Of a stretch of DNA of 7,996 nt, positions 1 to 4,664 are shown in pieces. Each line of letters begins with the position of its first letter. Within the stretch, counting starts at the first letter, position 1. The position numbers and the translations under genes are program-made. Origin of the DNA: Lautropia sp. SCN 70-15. GTDB lineage: Bacteria; Pseudomonadota; Gammaproteobacteria; Burkholderiales; Burkholderiaceae_E. The stretch covers positions 1-7,996 of the forward strand of contig MEEC01000118.1 of the NCBI GenBank assembly GCA_001724315.1. The letters are read 5' to 3'. Under the pieces are notes generated by a model. That model saw only the letters and a list, made by a program, of their open reading frames with translations. It had not been told where the DNA came from and searched no databases.

Positions 1-17
1 TCCTGCGATCCGAGTGA
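1..17 (+). CDS. Possible last codons of the antitoxin paired with the GNAT toxin (partial)
   Basis: In reading frame 3 the first bases read Leu-Arg-Ser-Glu and then a TGA stop at 15-17. This stop overlaps the GTG start of the acetyltransferase at 14 in a GTGA arrangement, as is common when an antitoxin gene is translationally coupled to its toxin. GNAT toxins of the TacT/AtaT type are normally preceded by a DUF1778 ribbon-helix-helix antitoxin, so that is the expected identity. Only four residues are visible, so the family cannot be confirmed from this window and the call rests on context. Confidence 0.3.
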
Positions 18-505
18 GCCTTGCGCCCTTCCGGATCGCAGCGCTCGGTCCGGGCCATGATTGCAGCCTGTTCGAAAGCGGCACGCCGGCGCTGGATCGC
101 TACCTGCGCGAGCAGGTGACTCAGGACATCCGCCGTCGTATCGCCGCGTGTTTCGTTGCGCTCACCGACGAGTTTCGAATCGCTGCCTACTACACCCTCT
201 CGGCGGCCAGCGTGCCCCTGCAGGATCTGCCCACAGACATCGCGCGCAGGTTGCCGCGCTATCCATCGATACCGGCGATCCGAATGGGTCGGCTTGCCGT
301 GGACAAAGCATTCCAGGGCCGGGGACTCGGCGGCGCCCTGCTGGTCAACGCAATGCGACGTTCGGTCGCTTCGGAGATCCCGGGCGTTGCACTGATCGTC
401 GACGCGAAGGACTCCCGAGCAGCCGAATTCTATCGACATCACGGCTTCATGCCGTTTGCAGACTCGGCACTGAAGCTGTTCCTGCCGTTGGCGACGGCGC
501 GGTGA
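14..505 (+). CDS. GNAT-family N-acetyltransferase, TacT/AtaT-type toxin
   Basis: This 163-residue protein is a compact single-domain GNAT acetyltransferase of the kind that acts as the toxin in DUF1778-GNAT modules. Known members (TacT, AtaT, ItaT) use acetyl-CoA to acetylate the amino group of the amino acid on charged tRNAs and so block translation. The family features visible in order are an N-terminal CSLFESGTPALDRYLRE segment (residues 17-32), the AAYYTLSAASV strand (57-67), the LPRYPSIPAIRMGRLAVD block (80-97), the acetyl-CoA pyrophosphate loop QGRGLG (101-106), and the EFYRHHGF motif, whose Tyr140 matches the catalytic tyrosine position of TacT. Length is normal and no lesion is seen. 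The GTG start is chosen because it overlaps the stop of the upstream frame and gives the usual N-terminus. Its substrate tRNA cannot be told from sequence. A housekeeping acetyltransferase is possible but less likely. Confidence 0.88.
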   Translation: MSLAPFRIAALGPGHDCSLFESGTPALDRYLREQVTQDIRRRIAACFVALTDEFRIAAYYTLSAASVPLQDLPTDIARRLPRYPSIPAIRMGRLAVDKAFQGRGLGGALLVNAMRRSVASEIPGVALIVDAKDSRAAEFYRHHGFMPFADSALKLFLPLATAR

Positions 506-512
506 AGCCATG

Positions 513-530
513 GGCCGCGGGGTCGCGGCC
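513..530. terminator. GC hairpin between convergent genes, possible bidirectional terminator
   Basis: GGCCGCG at 513-519 and CGCGGCC at 524-530 form a perfect 7-bp stem with a 4-base loop. It lies in the 27-bp gap between the stop of the GNAT gene and the stop of the convergent HTH gene, where a shared terminator would be expected. There is no T-run on either side, so it is not a canonical intrinsic terminator; it may stall polymerase or protect the mRNA ends. Confidence 0.4.
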
Positions 531-532
531 GA

Positions 533-1117
533 TCACGCCCGGCGTGTAGACATCCGTTCGAGACGTTTCCGAATCCGCAGCTGGATTTCCGGCGCTCGGA
601 TCGATGCATTGATTTGACGCGTCACCTCGGCAACCTCGCGCAGTTCTGTTGGAACTCGTTCATCGGCACGAGCATCGAACCAGAGTGGAAGATCCGACAG
701 ATGCCAGAGGCTGACGCTGCCCTCGTAAACCGGAGAGGGAAAGTCATGGAGATGGGAGAGCATCAGCTTTCGCATGCCCTGACGTGAGACGCCCAGACGT
801 TCGGCAACGTCCGTCAGCCCGACGAGGTCGGGAGCAGCCTCGATGAGGTCTGCACCGGGTATGGCTTGCCGGACATCGGCGATCGCCGAGAGAATCGCCT
901 CGCTGGCCGAAGGGGCCTCCCGCGAGAACTGCAGGGCCATCCGCCCAGGCTGGCCGATGCCGACGAAGGCATCGTCGCACCCGCATTCGCCCAGCCGTTC
1001 GACGAGGGCGTGATCAGGTTGGCTCGACGCGACCTTCGGCTTGGATCCATGAGCCGATGGCGGCGAAGCCGCCTGAGGTATTACAATGCGCTGAATCGTA
1101 ATACCCAGGGCCGCCAA
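533..1117 (-). CDS. Orphan helix-turn-helix DNA-binding protein; start uncertain, possibly 5'-damaged
   Basis: The conserved part of this protein is clear. It has a DHALVERLGECGCDDAFVG segment, a GQPGRMALQFSREA strand-turn-helix segment, an SAIADVRQAIPGADLIEAAP helix-strand, then a winged-HTH-like motif LTDVAERLGVSRQGMRKLM (about residues 101-119 of the frame given here), a Trp-rich turn (SLWHLSDLPLWF) and a basic C-terminal helix. I recognise this as a family of roughly 150-residue predicted HTH regulators common in proteobacteria, of unproven function. The start is the problem: there is no in-frame ATG before the conserved part. The coordinate given uses a TTG at 1117; a CTG at 1108 and a GTG at 1165 are also in frame. 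The only nearby ATG (1050) is in another frame, so a frameshifted or promoter-proximally damaged gene is possible. It is divergent to vapBC and may share its control region. Confidence 0.6.
   Translation of the reverse strand: MAALGITIQRIVIPQAASPPSAHGSKPKVASSQPDHALVERLGECGCDDAFVGIGQPGRMALQFSREAPSASEAILSAIADVRQAIPGADLIEAAPDLVGLTDVAERLGVSRQGMRKLMLSHLHDFPSPVYEGSVSLWHLSDLPLWFDARADERVPTELREVAEVTRQINASIRAPEIQLRIRKRLERMSTRRA
1059..1073. other. Perfect GC hairpin in the leader of the HTH gene
   Basis: GGCGGC at 1059-1064 and GCCGCC at 1068-1073 form a perfect 6-bp stem around a 3-base loop. It falls between the AT-rich inverted repeat at 1077-1105 and the first conserved codons of the minus-strand HTH gene, so it would be in its leader if transcription starts near 1085. 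No T-run follows, so it is not called a terminator; it could affect translation or be incidental in GC-rich DNA. Confidence 0.3.
1072..1109. promoter_or_regulatory. Inverted-repeat operator and probable promoter of vapBC
   Basis: GGTATTAC at 1077-1084 and GTAATACC at 1098-1105 are perfect inverted repeats with centres about 21 bp apart, i.e. two helical turns. The arms extend, after one unpaired base on the left, to CCTG (1072-1075) and CAGG (1106-1109). The repeat lies 13 bp before the vapB start codon and carries the only AT-rich stretch nearby, including a -10-like TACAAT (1082-1087). AbrB-type VapB antitoxins bind such repeats with VapC to repress their own operon, so an autoregulatory operator is the best reading. 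On the opposite strand the same bases could drive the HTH gene. Confidence 0.6.
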
Positions 1118-1357
1118 ATGCCGACAACGGTCACCATAAAGGGGCAGGTCACCATCCCGAAGCACATCCGGGATTCGCTCGGCCTGTCGCCAGGCAGCTC
1201 GGTGGACTTCGCGGTAAACGACGAAGGCGATGTCGTCATCCGCAAGGTTGCTGTCAGCAGGCCACAGGCGCCCGACAGATTCGATAGGGCCCGCGGAAGG
1301 GCCGATATCAAGTGGCGCACCGATGAATTGATGGCGCTGCTTCGGGGCGAGGACTGA
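1118..1357 (+). CDS. vapB: VapB antitoxin, SpoVT/AbrB (MazE-like) type
   Basis: This 79-residue protein has an N-terminal swapped-hairpin AbrB domain (about residues 3-46: VTIKGQVTIPKHIRDSLGL followed by GSSVDFAV and GDVVIRK). This is the DNA-binding and dimerisation domain of VapB antitoxins. The C-terminal tail (FDRARGRADIKWRTDELMALLRGED region, split here as residues 55-79) is the expected disordered segment that wraps around and blocks the PIN toxin. The ATG at 1118 is preceded by a weak AGGG Shine-Dalgarno. The stop shares one base with the start of the next gene (TGATG), so translation is probably coupled. It is expected to neutralise the downstream VapC and repress the operon through the repeat at 1077-1105. 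The start is well supported because it begins exactly at the AbrB domain. Confidence 0.9.
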   Translation: MPTTVTIKGQVTIPKHIRDSLGLSPGSSVDFAVNDEGDVVIRKVAVSRPQAPDRFDRARGRADIKWRTDELMALLRGED

Positions 1358-1761
1358 TGCTGCTGGTCGACAGCAATGTGCTGATCGATGTTCTGGAGGA
1401 CGACCCGAACTGGCTCGAGTGGTCGATCTCCCAGTTGCGCACACAGTCCAGGGTTCATCGATTGGCTATCAATCCGATCATCTACGCCGAGATCTCGCTC
1501 ACATTCTCTTCGGCGGACGCCCTGGATCAAGCGGTCGAAGACCTCGGCCTCGCGCTGTTCGAACTCCCCCGCTCGGCGCTCTTCCTCGCCGGCAAGGCCT
1601 TCGCGCGCTACCGTCGGCAAGGCGGCGCCAAGGGGAACGTACTCGGAGATTTCTTCGTCGGCGCTCACGCGGCAGTGTCGGGGTGGCCGGTGCTGACCCG
1701 GGATGCCCGTCGCTATGCCACGTACTTTCCGACGGTCAGGCTGATTACGCCCGTCGGGTAG
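1357..1761 (+). CDS. vapC: VapC toxin, PIN-domain ribonuclease
   Basis: This is a complete 134-residue PIN-domain protein. VapC toxins are Mg2+-dependent RNases that cut initiator tRNA, other tRNAs or the sarcin-ricin loop of 23S rRNA. The acidic metal-binding residues are all in place: Asp5 (LLVDSN), Glu45 (IIYAEIS), Asp98 (NVLGDFFVGAHA) and Asp116 (VLTRDARRY). The C-terminal ARRYATYFPTVRLITP end matches the usual close of this subfamily. The start overlaps the vapB stop by one base. The gene ends 12 bp from the convergent glycosyltransferase stop, so no separate terminator is visible. The target RNA cannot be inferred from sequence alone. All catalytic residues are present, so the toxin is probably active. 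Confidence 0.92.
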   Translation: MLLVDSNVLIDVLEDDPNWLEWSISQLRTQSRVHRLAINPIIYAEISLTFSSADALDQAVEDLGLALFELPRSALFLAGKAFARYRRQGGAKGNVLGDFFVGAHAAVSGWPVLTRDARRYATYFPTVRLITPVG

Positions 1762-1773
1762 ATCGGCAGCGGA

Positions 1774-3003
1774 TCACCCGAGCCCTTCGAACTCCCCCAC
1801 CAGCCTCTCCACCCGCCTGTCCCAGGTGTTGGCCCGCGCGTAGGCCACGATCGCCTCGCGATCCCACTGCCGCGCGAGTCCGCGGTCGATCGCGTCCCGG
1901 AAGGCGTAGGGGTCCCACCAGTCGACCAGCTCGCCCACCTCGCGGTCGGCCACCACCTCGGGGTTGCCGCCCACGCGCGTGGTCACCACCGGCAGGCCGC
2001 AGGCCATGGCCTCGAGGAACACGTTGGACCAGCCCTCGAACTCGGTGGCCTGCGCGAACAGGTCGGACGCGCCGTAGTACCACTTGAGTTCGTCGTGCGG
2101 CTGTCGGCCGAAGAAGCGCACGATGTCGTGCACGCCGTGCTCGCGGGCCAGCGCCTCGAGCTCGGGGCGCATGTCGCCCTGCGAGGCGCCACCGCCCACG
2201 ATCAGGTAGAGCAGCCTCGGGTAACGCTCGCGCAGCGCCGGCAGCAGCGGAATCACTCGCTGGAAGCCCTTGAGCGGCACCAGGTTGCCTACGCCGATCA
2301 GCACGGTGGCATCGGCCGGAATGCCGAGCCTGAGCCGGGCCTCGGCCTTGTCCACCGGCGCGAACTTCGCCAGGTCCACACCGTTGCCGATCACCGAGAC
2401 CTTTTCGGGCGCGATGCCGAGCTTGCCCGCCACATTGTTCTTGAGCGCCTCGGACACCGCAATCAGCCGATCGGCCGAGCGCATCGCCTCGACCAGCATC
2501 GGCTCGCGGTCCGTGCCGATCAGCCACTCGTCCTTGCTGCCGCGGATCGTGATCGCGCAGGGCAGCTTCAGCCGCCTGGCGATGCGGGTGGCGGCCCAGC
2601 CATCCGGATACAGGAAGTGCGCGTCGATGGCGGTGGCCAGGAAACGGTCCTGGATGCGCCGCACGCAGCGCTCGGTGCCGCGCCACATCAGCCAGCCGTC
2701 GAAGCGCTTGGCCACGCCCGGCAGCGACAGCCAGCGCGGACGGTGCACCTCGACCCCGTCCATCGTTTCGCGCACCGGCGCCATCGGCCGAAAGGCCGGC
2801 CGAAACAGGCGGATCAGCCAGTCGAACGGCGACCAGGCCTGGGGCGCCACCACCACGATCGGAATGCGCTGGCCGACCCGGAACATCCGCTCCCGGATGA
2901 ACACGCCGGCCTGCGGCGCGGCCGGGCTCGGGAAGAGGCTCGAGTAGACGATCAGGCGGGTCTGGGCCTTGTCGGTTCGGGCGATGGCAGCGGAGTCGTT
3001 CAC
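1774..3003 (-). CDS. Glycosyltransferase family 4 (GT-B fold), polysaccharide synthesis
   Basis: This 409-residue enzyme transfers a sugar from a nucleotide-sugar donor to a growing glycan, probably on the cytoplasmic face of the membrane. The N-terminal acceptor-binding domain begins TRLIVYSSLFPS and contains AGVFIRERM and a LYPDGWAA segment. The C-terminal GT4 donor domain has GNLVPLKGFQRVI, LLYLIVGGG, and the diagnostic E-x7-E motif (Glu323-Glu331 in EGWSNVFLE) followed by AMACGLPVVTTRVGGNPEVV, which binds the donor. I placed the start at the GTG at 3003: the frame stays open upstream to 3270, but those codons are low-complexity and unlike the family. Retaining stereochemistry is expected for GT4; the sugar and acceptor cannot be named. 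galU nearby suggests an exopolysaccharide or LPS role. The gene appears intact. Confidence 0.9.
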   Translation of the reverse strand: MNDSAAIARTDKAQTRLIVYSSLFPSPAAPQAGVFIRERMFRVGQRIPIVVVAPQAWSPFDWLIRLFRPAFRPMAPVRETMDGVEVHRPRWLSLPGVAKRFDGWLMWRGTERCVRRIQDRFLATAIDAHFLYPDGWAATRIARRLKLPCAITIRGSKDEWLIGTDREPMLVEAMRSADRLIAVSEALKNNVAGKLGIAPEKVSVIGNGVDLAKFAPVDKAEARLRLGIPADATVLIGVGNLVPLKGFQRVIPLLPALRERYPRLLYLIVGGGASQGDMRPELEALAREHGVHDIVRFFGRQPHDELKWYYGASDLFAQATEFEGWSNVFLEAMACGLPVVTTRVGGNPEVVADREVGELVDWWDPYAFRDAIDRGLARQWDREAIVAYARANTWDRRVERLVGEFEGLG

Positions 3004-3010
3004 GGCCGGG

Positions 3011-3021
3011 ATGGTAGCGGG
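3011..3021 (-). promoter_or_regulatory. Possible -10 region of the glycosyltransferase gene
   Basis: Read on the minus strand this is CCCGCTACCAT, containing TACCAT (3011-3016) as a -10-like hexamer with a preceding GC. Exactly the same 11 bases occur upstream of galU at 5530-5540, also on the minus strand. Only 7 bases separate it from the GTG start, so if it is the true -10 the mRNA would be nearly leaderless. No good -35 is visible, so the assignment is tentative. Confidence 0.3.
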
Positions 3022-3087
3022 TGGCGGGGCGCGCGGACTAGGTCGTGTAGGCGATGGACGTGCGGGAGTGCGCGGATCTACGCTTTG

Positions 3088-3138
3088 ACTCGTGGATCGA
3101 TGGACTTCATGGATCGACCGAACTCGTGGATCGAACGA
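3088..3138. repeat. Three tandem 17-bp repeats upstream of the RHH antitoxin
   Basis: Three head-to-tail 17-bp units start at 3088, 3105 and 3122. Units 1 and 3 (ACTCGTGGATCGATGGA and ACTCGTGGATCGAACGA) match at 15 of 17 positions; unit 2 (CTTCATGGATCGACCGA) matches them at 12 and 13. All share the core TGGATCGA. The array is in the 193-bp divergent gap between the glycosyltransferase and the RHH antitoxin, just before the likely antitoxin promoter. It may be a set of protein-binding sites or a small minisatellite; it is too short and has no spacers, so it is not a CRISPR. Confidence 0.65.
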
Positions 3139-3140
3139 GC

Positions 3141-3169
3141 TTGTCGGAGATCTTTTTTGGTTCCAAAAT
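3141..3169 (+). promoter_or_regulatory. Probable promoter of the RHH antitoxin-PIN toxin operon
   Basis: TTGTCG (3141-3146) and CAAAAT (3164-3169) match the sigma-70 -35 and -10 hexamers at four of six positions each and are separated by 17 bp. Transcription would start near 3176, leaving a leader of about 20 bases with a strong Shine-Dalgarno (AGGAGG, 3186-3191) before the ATG at 3197. The palindrome at 3155-3168 lies within the spacer and -10. Confidence 0.4.
3155..3168. promoter_or_regulatory. 14-bp palindrome, likely operator of the RHH module
   Basis: TTTTGG (3155-3160) and CCAAAA (3163-3168) form a perfect inverted repeat around a TT centre. It overlaps the predicted -10 region of the downstream antitoxin gene, where a bound antitoxin-toxin complex would block RNA polymerase. 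FitAB-like RHH antitoxins autoregulate through short inverted repeats, so this is a reasonable operator candidate. Confidence 0.45.
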
Positions 3170-3196
3170 GGCTTCGTTTGATGCCAGGAGGAAGCA

Positions 3197-3538
3197 ATGG
3201 CCGTCAACCTCTCGATCAAGGGCGTTCCCGACGACATCGCCGAGCGCCTGCGCGCACGTGCCGCGCGCAATCACCGGTCCCTGCAGGGGGAGTTGATGGC
3301 CATTGTTTCGCAGGCGGCGGCGGAGGCGAGCGAAGAGACGGCGCTGGGCGGCGCCGGGAAAGCCGGCCCGATTGCCAGTGCAGGTCCCGCTCCCGTGATG
3401 AGCGGGCGCCAGTCCTTTCGCCGGGGCACCATGACCGTCGACGAAGTGCTTGCGAAGATCCGCGAGGTGTTCCCCGCGCCGCCCACTGGCCTGCCGGATT
3501 CGGTTGACATCATCCGAGAAGCGAGGGATAGCCGTTGA
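3197..3538 (+). CDS. FitA-like ribbon-helix-helix antitoxin (VapB type)
   Basis: Residues 1-40 form an Arc/FitA-type ribbon-helix-helix domain: the strand AVNLSIKGVP is followed by DDIAERLRARAARNHRSLQG and ELMAIVSQAA. RHH dimers bind operator DNA through the strand. The 113-residue protein is longer than the roughly 80 residues typical of FitA. An Ala/Gly/Pro-rich linker (about 41-75) leads to a C-terminal segment, MTVDEVLAKIREVFP, and then SVDIIREARDSR, which resembles the toxin-binding tail of antitoxins paired with PIN toxins. The ATG has an excellent Shine-Dalgarno, AGGAGG, 5 bases upstream. The stop overlaps the TTG start of the toxin (TTGA). The protein should neutralise that toxin and repress the operon, with the 14-bp palindrome and 17-bp repeats as candidate sites. 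Confidence 0.85.
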   Translation: MAVNLSIKGVPDDIAERLRARAARNHRSLQGELMAIVSQAAAEASEETALGGAGKAGPIASAGPAPVMSGRQSFRRGTMTVDEVLAKIREVFPAPPTGLPDSVDIIREARDSR

Positions 3539-3990
3539 ACCCGCGCCCGGCACACCGAAGACAGTTGATCATCGCCGAGCCTCCGCCCCGATTCCGGGTG
3601 AGCCCGCCACTGACGGTGGACTGCAGCGTGATCGCAGCCTTGTTGTTCGCGGAGCCGCGCGCCGACGAGGCGCGAACGATGATTGCCAACCGCAATCTCC
3701 ACGCACCGACCTTGATCGACTACGAGATCGTCAACGTCGCGACCAGAAAGGCGAATGTTGGCTTCGAGAGCCAGGTCGAAGCGGCGCTGGGGCACTACGC
3801 CGGCCTGGCGATCGACTTCCACGCGATCGATCTTGCCGAGACCCTCGCCATCGCACGCCGGTACGCGATCAGCGCTTACGACGCCGCCTATCTCTGGCTG
3901 GCCGGCTTTCTGAAAACGCCCCTGGCTACCTTCGACGCGCGGCTGGGCAAGGCGGCTCAGCGGTATCTGGGTTCGCTGGGCAAAGGTTGA
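3535..3990 (+). CDS. VapC/FitB-like PIN-domain toxin
   Basis: This 151-residue protein carries a full PIN ribonuclease domain from about residue 26. Its acidic residues are Asp29 (TVDCSV), Glu64 (LIDYEIVNV), Asp116 (ISAYDAAYLWLA) and Asp134 (LATFDARLG), so the metal site appears complete. Members degrade RNA and are held inactive by their cognate antitoxin. Two starts are possible. The TTG at 3535 overlaps the antitoxin stop and has GAGGG seven bases upstream; the GTG at 3598 would give a 130-residue protein that begins nearer the usual family N-terminus but has a weak ribosome site. I prefer the TTG because of its ribosome site and the overlap. The residue after the first Asp is Cys rather than the common Ala or Ser, which is probably harmless. 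It differs from the other PIN toxin in the window and does not look like a recent duplicate of it. Confidence 0.88.
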   Translation: MNPRPAHRRQLIIAEPPPRFRVSPPLTVDCSVIAALLFAEPRADEARTMIANRNLHAPTLIDYEIVNVATRKANVGFESQVEAALGHYAGLAIDFHAIDLAETLAIARRYAISAYDAAYLWLAGFLKTPLATFDARLGKAAQRYLGSLGKG

Positions 3991-4016
3991 CTGGTTTGCC
4001 GGATGGCACGTATCGT
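3987..4016 (+). promoter_or_regulatory. Probable promoter of ccdAB
   Basis: TTGACT (3987-3992) matches the -35 consensus at five of six positions and overlaps the stop codon of the preceding PIN toxin. TATCGT (4011-4016) lies 18 bp downstream and matches the -10 hexamer at four of six. Transcription would start near 4023, placing the palindrome at 4025-4043 just downstream of the start point. ccdAB therefore probably has its own promoter rather than depending on the upstream module. Confidence 0.45.
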
Positions 4017-4024
4017 CCATGTAT

Positions 4025-4043
4025 ATGCGCATTAAATGCGCAT
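4025..4043. promoter_or_regulatory. Perfect 19-bp palindrome, probable CcdA operator
   Basis: ATGCGCATTAAATGCGCAT is a perfect inverted repeat with a single central A. It is also two copies of ATGCGCAT, itself an 8-bp palindrome, with centres 11 bp apart, which is one helical turn. This is the layout expected for adjacent ribbon-helix-helix dimers binding cooperatively. It ends 15 bp before the ccdA start. CcdA-CcdB complexes repress their own operon in known systems, so an autoregulatory operator is the likely role. Confidence 0.65.
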
Positions 4044-4058
4044 GGGAGCCAGCTCACC

Positions 4059-4319
4059 ATGAATGTCATCCGTGAAACCCGATCCGACGCTGCGCGCAAA
4101 CGGCCGGTGAACCTGAGCTTGAACGAAGAACTCGTCGATCAGGCCAGGGCGTTTACCGACAATCTTTCCGCCGTCGTGGAGGACTTGTTGCGCCGGTACG
4201 TAAGCGAGCGGAACGAGGCATTACGTACCCGGATGCAAGAGGCAGACCGACTCGCATCGATGTGGAACGCGTTCAACGAGCGGAACGGTTCGTTTGCCGA
4301 CGAGCATTCGACGCTCTGA
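4059..4319 (+). CDS. ccdA: CcdA antitoxin
   Basis: This 86-residue protein has the two parts of CcdA. Residues about 14-50 form a ribbon-helix-helix DNA-binding domain (RPVNLSLNEELVDQARAF, then DNLSAVVEDLLRRYV). The C-terminal part ends with the conserved WNAFNERNGSFADE element (about residues 69-82), which in F-plasmid CcdA is the flexible segment that binds CcdB and strips it from DNA gyrase. The ATG at 4059 is chosen because it immediately precedes the domain; a GGAG at 4045-4048 is a somewhat distant ribosome site. The stop is one base before the ccdB start. Autoregulation through the 19-bp palindrome upstream is expected. Confidence 0.9.
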   Translation: MNVIRETRSDAARKRPVNLSLNEELVDQARAFTDNLSAVVEDLLRRYVSERNEALRTRMQEADRLASMWNAFNERNGSFADEHSTL

Positions 4320-4320
4320 G

Positions 4321-4650
4321 ATGCCTCAATTCGACGTTCACCGAAACTCGGGCCGCCACAAGAACACGATTCCGTTCGTGGTCGTCGTGCAGTCCTCGCT
4401 TTTCGACCGATACCGCCGACGTGTAGTCGTCCCTATGGTGCGCTCCAGCGAGATCCGTGACACTGCCCTCGCACATCGCTCGCGAATGAATCCGATCTTC
4501 GTCGTGGAGGAGATCGAGGTCGTGCTGCATCCGCTCGAGATCGTATCCGTGGCCGTCGACGAGCTTGGCGAGCGGGTCACGTCCCTTGCCGACCGGGGAA
4601 GCGACATCGCCGACGCTCTCGACGAAATGCTGACCCGCTCCTGGTCGTAG
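4321..4650 (+). CDS. ccdB: CcdB-family gyrase-inhibitor toxin with atypical C-terminus
   Basis: This 109-residue protein is a CcdB homologue: MPQFDVHRNSG, then IPFVVVVQSSLFDRYRRRVVVP (residues 17-38), NPIFVVEEIEVVLHPLEI and the ending GERVTSLADRGSDIADALDEM. CcdB traps DNA gyrase through the GyrA subunit and causes double-strand breaks. In F-plasmid CcdB the last three residues, Trp-Gly-Ile, are essential for killing. Here the corresponding end reads MLTRSWS, with a Trp two residues later and no Gly-Ile, so gyrase poisoning may be weakened or lost. Translation starts one base after the ccdA stop without a clear ribosome site, suggesting coupling. The ATG at 4321 is preferred over the in-frame ATG at 4294 because it begins exactly at the family N-terminus. 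Confidence 0.88.
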   Translation: MPQFDVHRNSGRHKNTIPFVVVVQSSLFDRYRRRVVVPMVRSSEIRDTALAHRSRMNPIFVVEEIEVVLHPLEIVSVAVDELGERVTSLADRGSDIADALDEMLTRSWS

Positions 4651-4664
4651 CGTCCGCGCAAGCT

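Noticed and set aside
1118..1444. Minus-strand extension of the HTH frame through vapB into vapC
   Set aside because: These codons are antisense to two well-supported TA genes and show no family similarity; an open frame here is expected by chance in GC-rich DNA.
3088..3138. CRISPR array
   Set aside because: The units are 17 bp and directly adjacent with no spacers, and there are no cas genes.
3004..3270. N-terminal extension of the glycosyltransferase frame (89 more codons)
   Set aside because: The extra residues are Arg/Ser/Pro-rich and unlike the family, and they would run through the tandem repeats and the promoter of the divergent antitoxin. Family homology begins just after the GTG at 3003.
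2095..3507. 470-codon plus-strand open frame opposite the glycosyltransferase
   Set aside because: It is a shadow frame produced by GC-rich codon bias; it is His/Arg/Ala-rich, has no domain, and overlaps the clear GT4 gene and the start of the RHH antitoxin.
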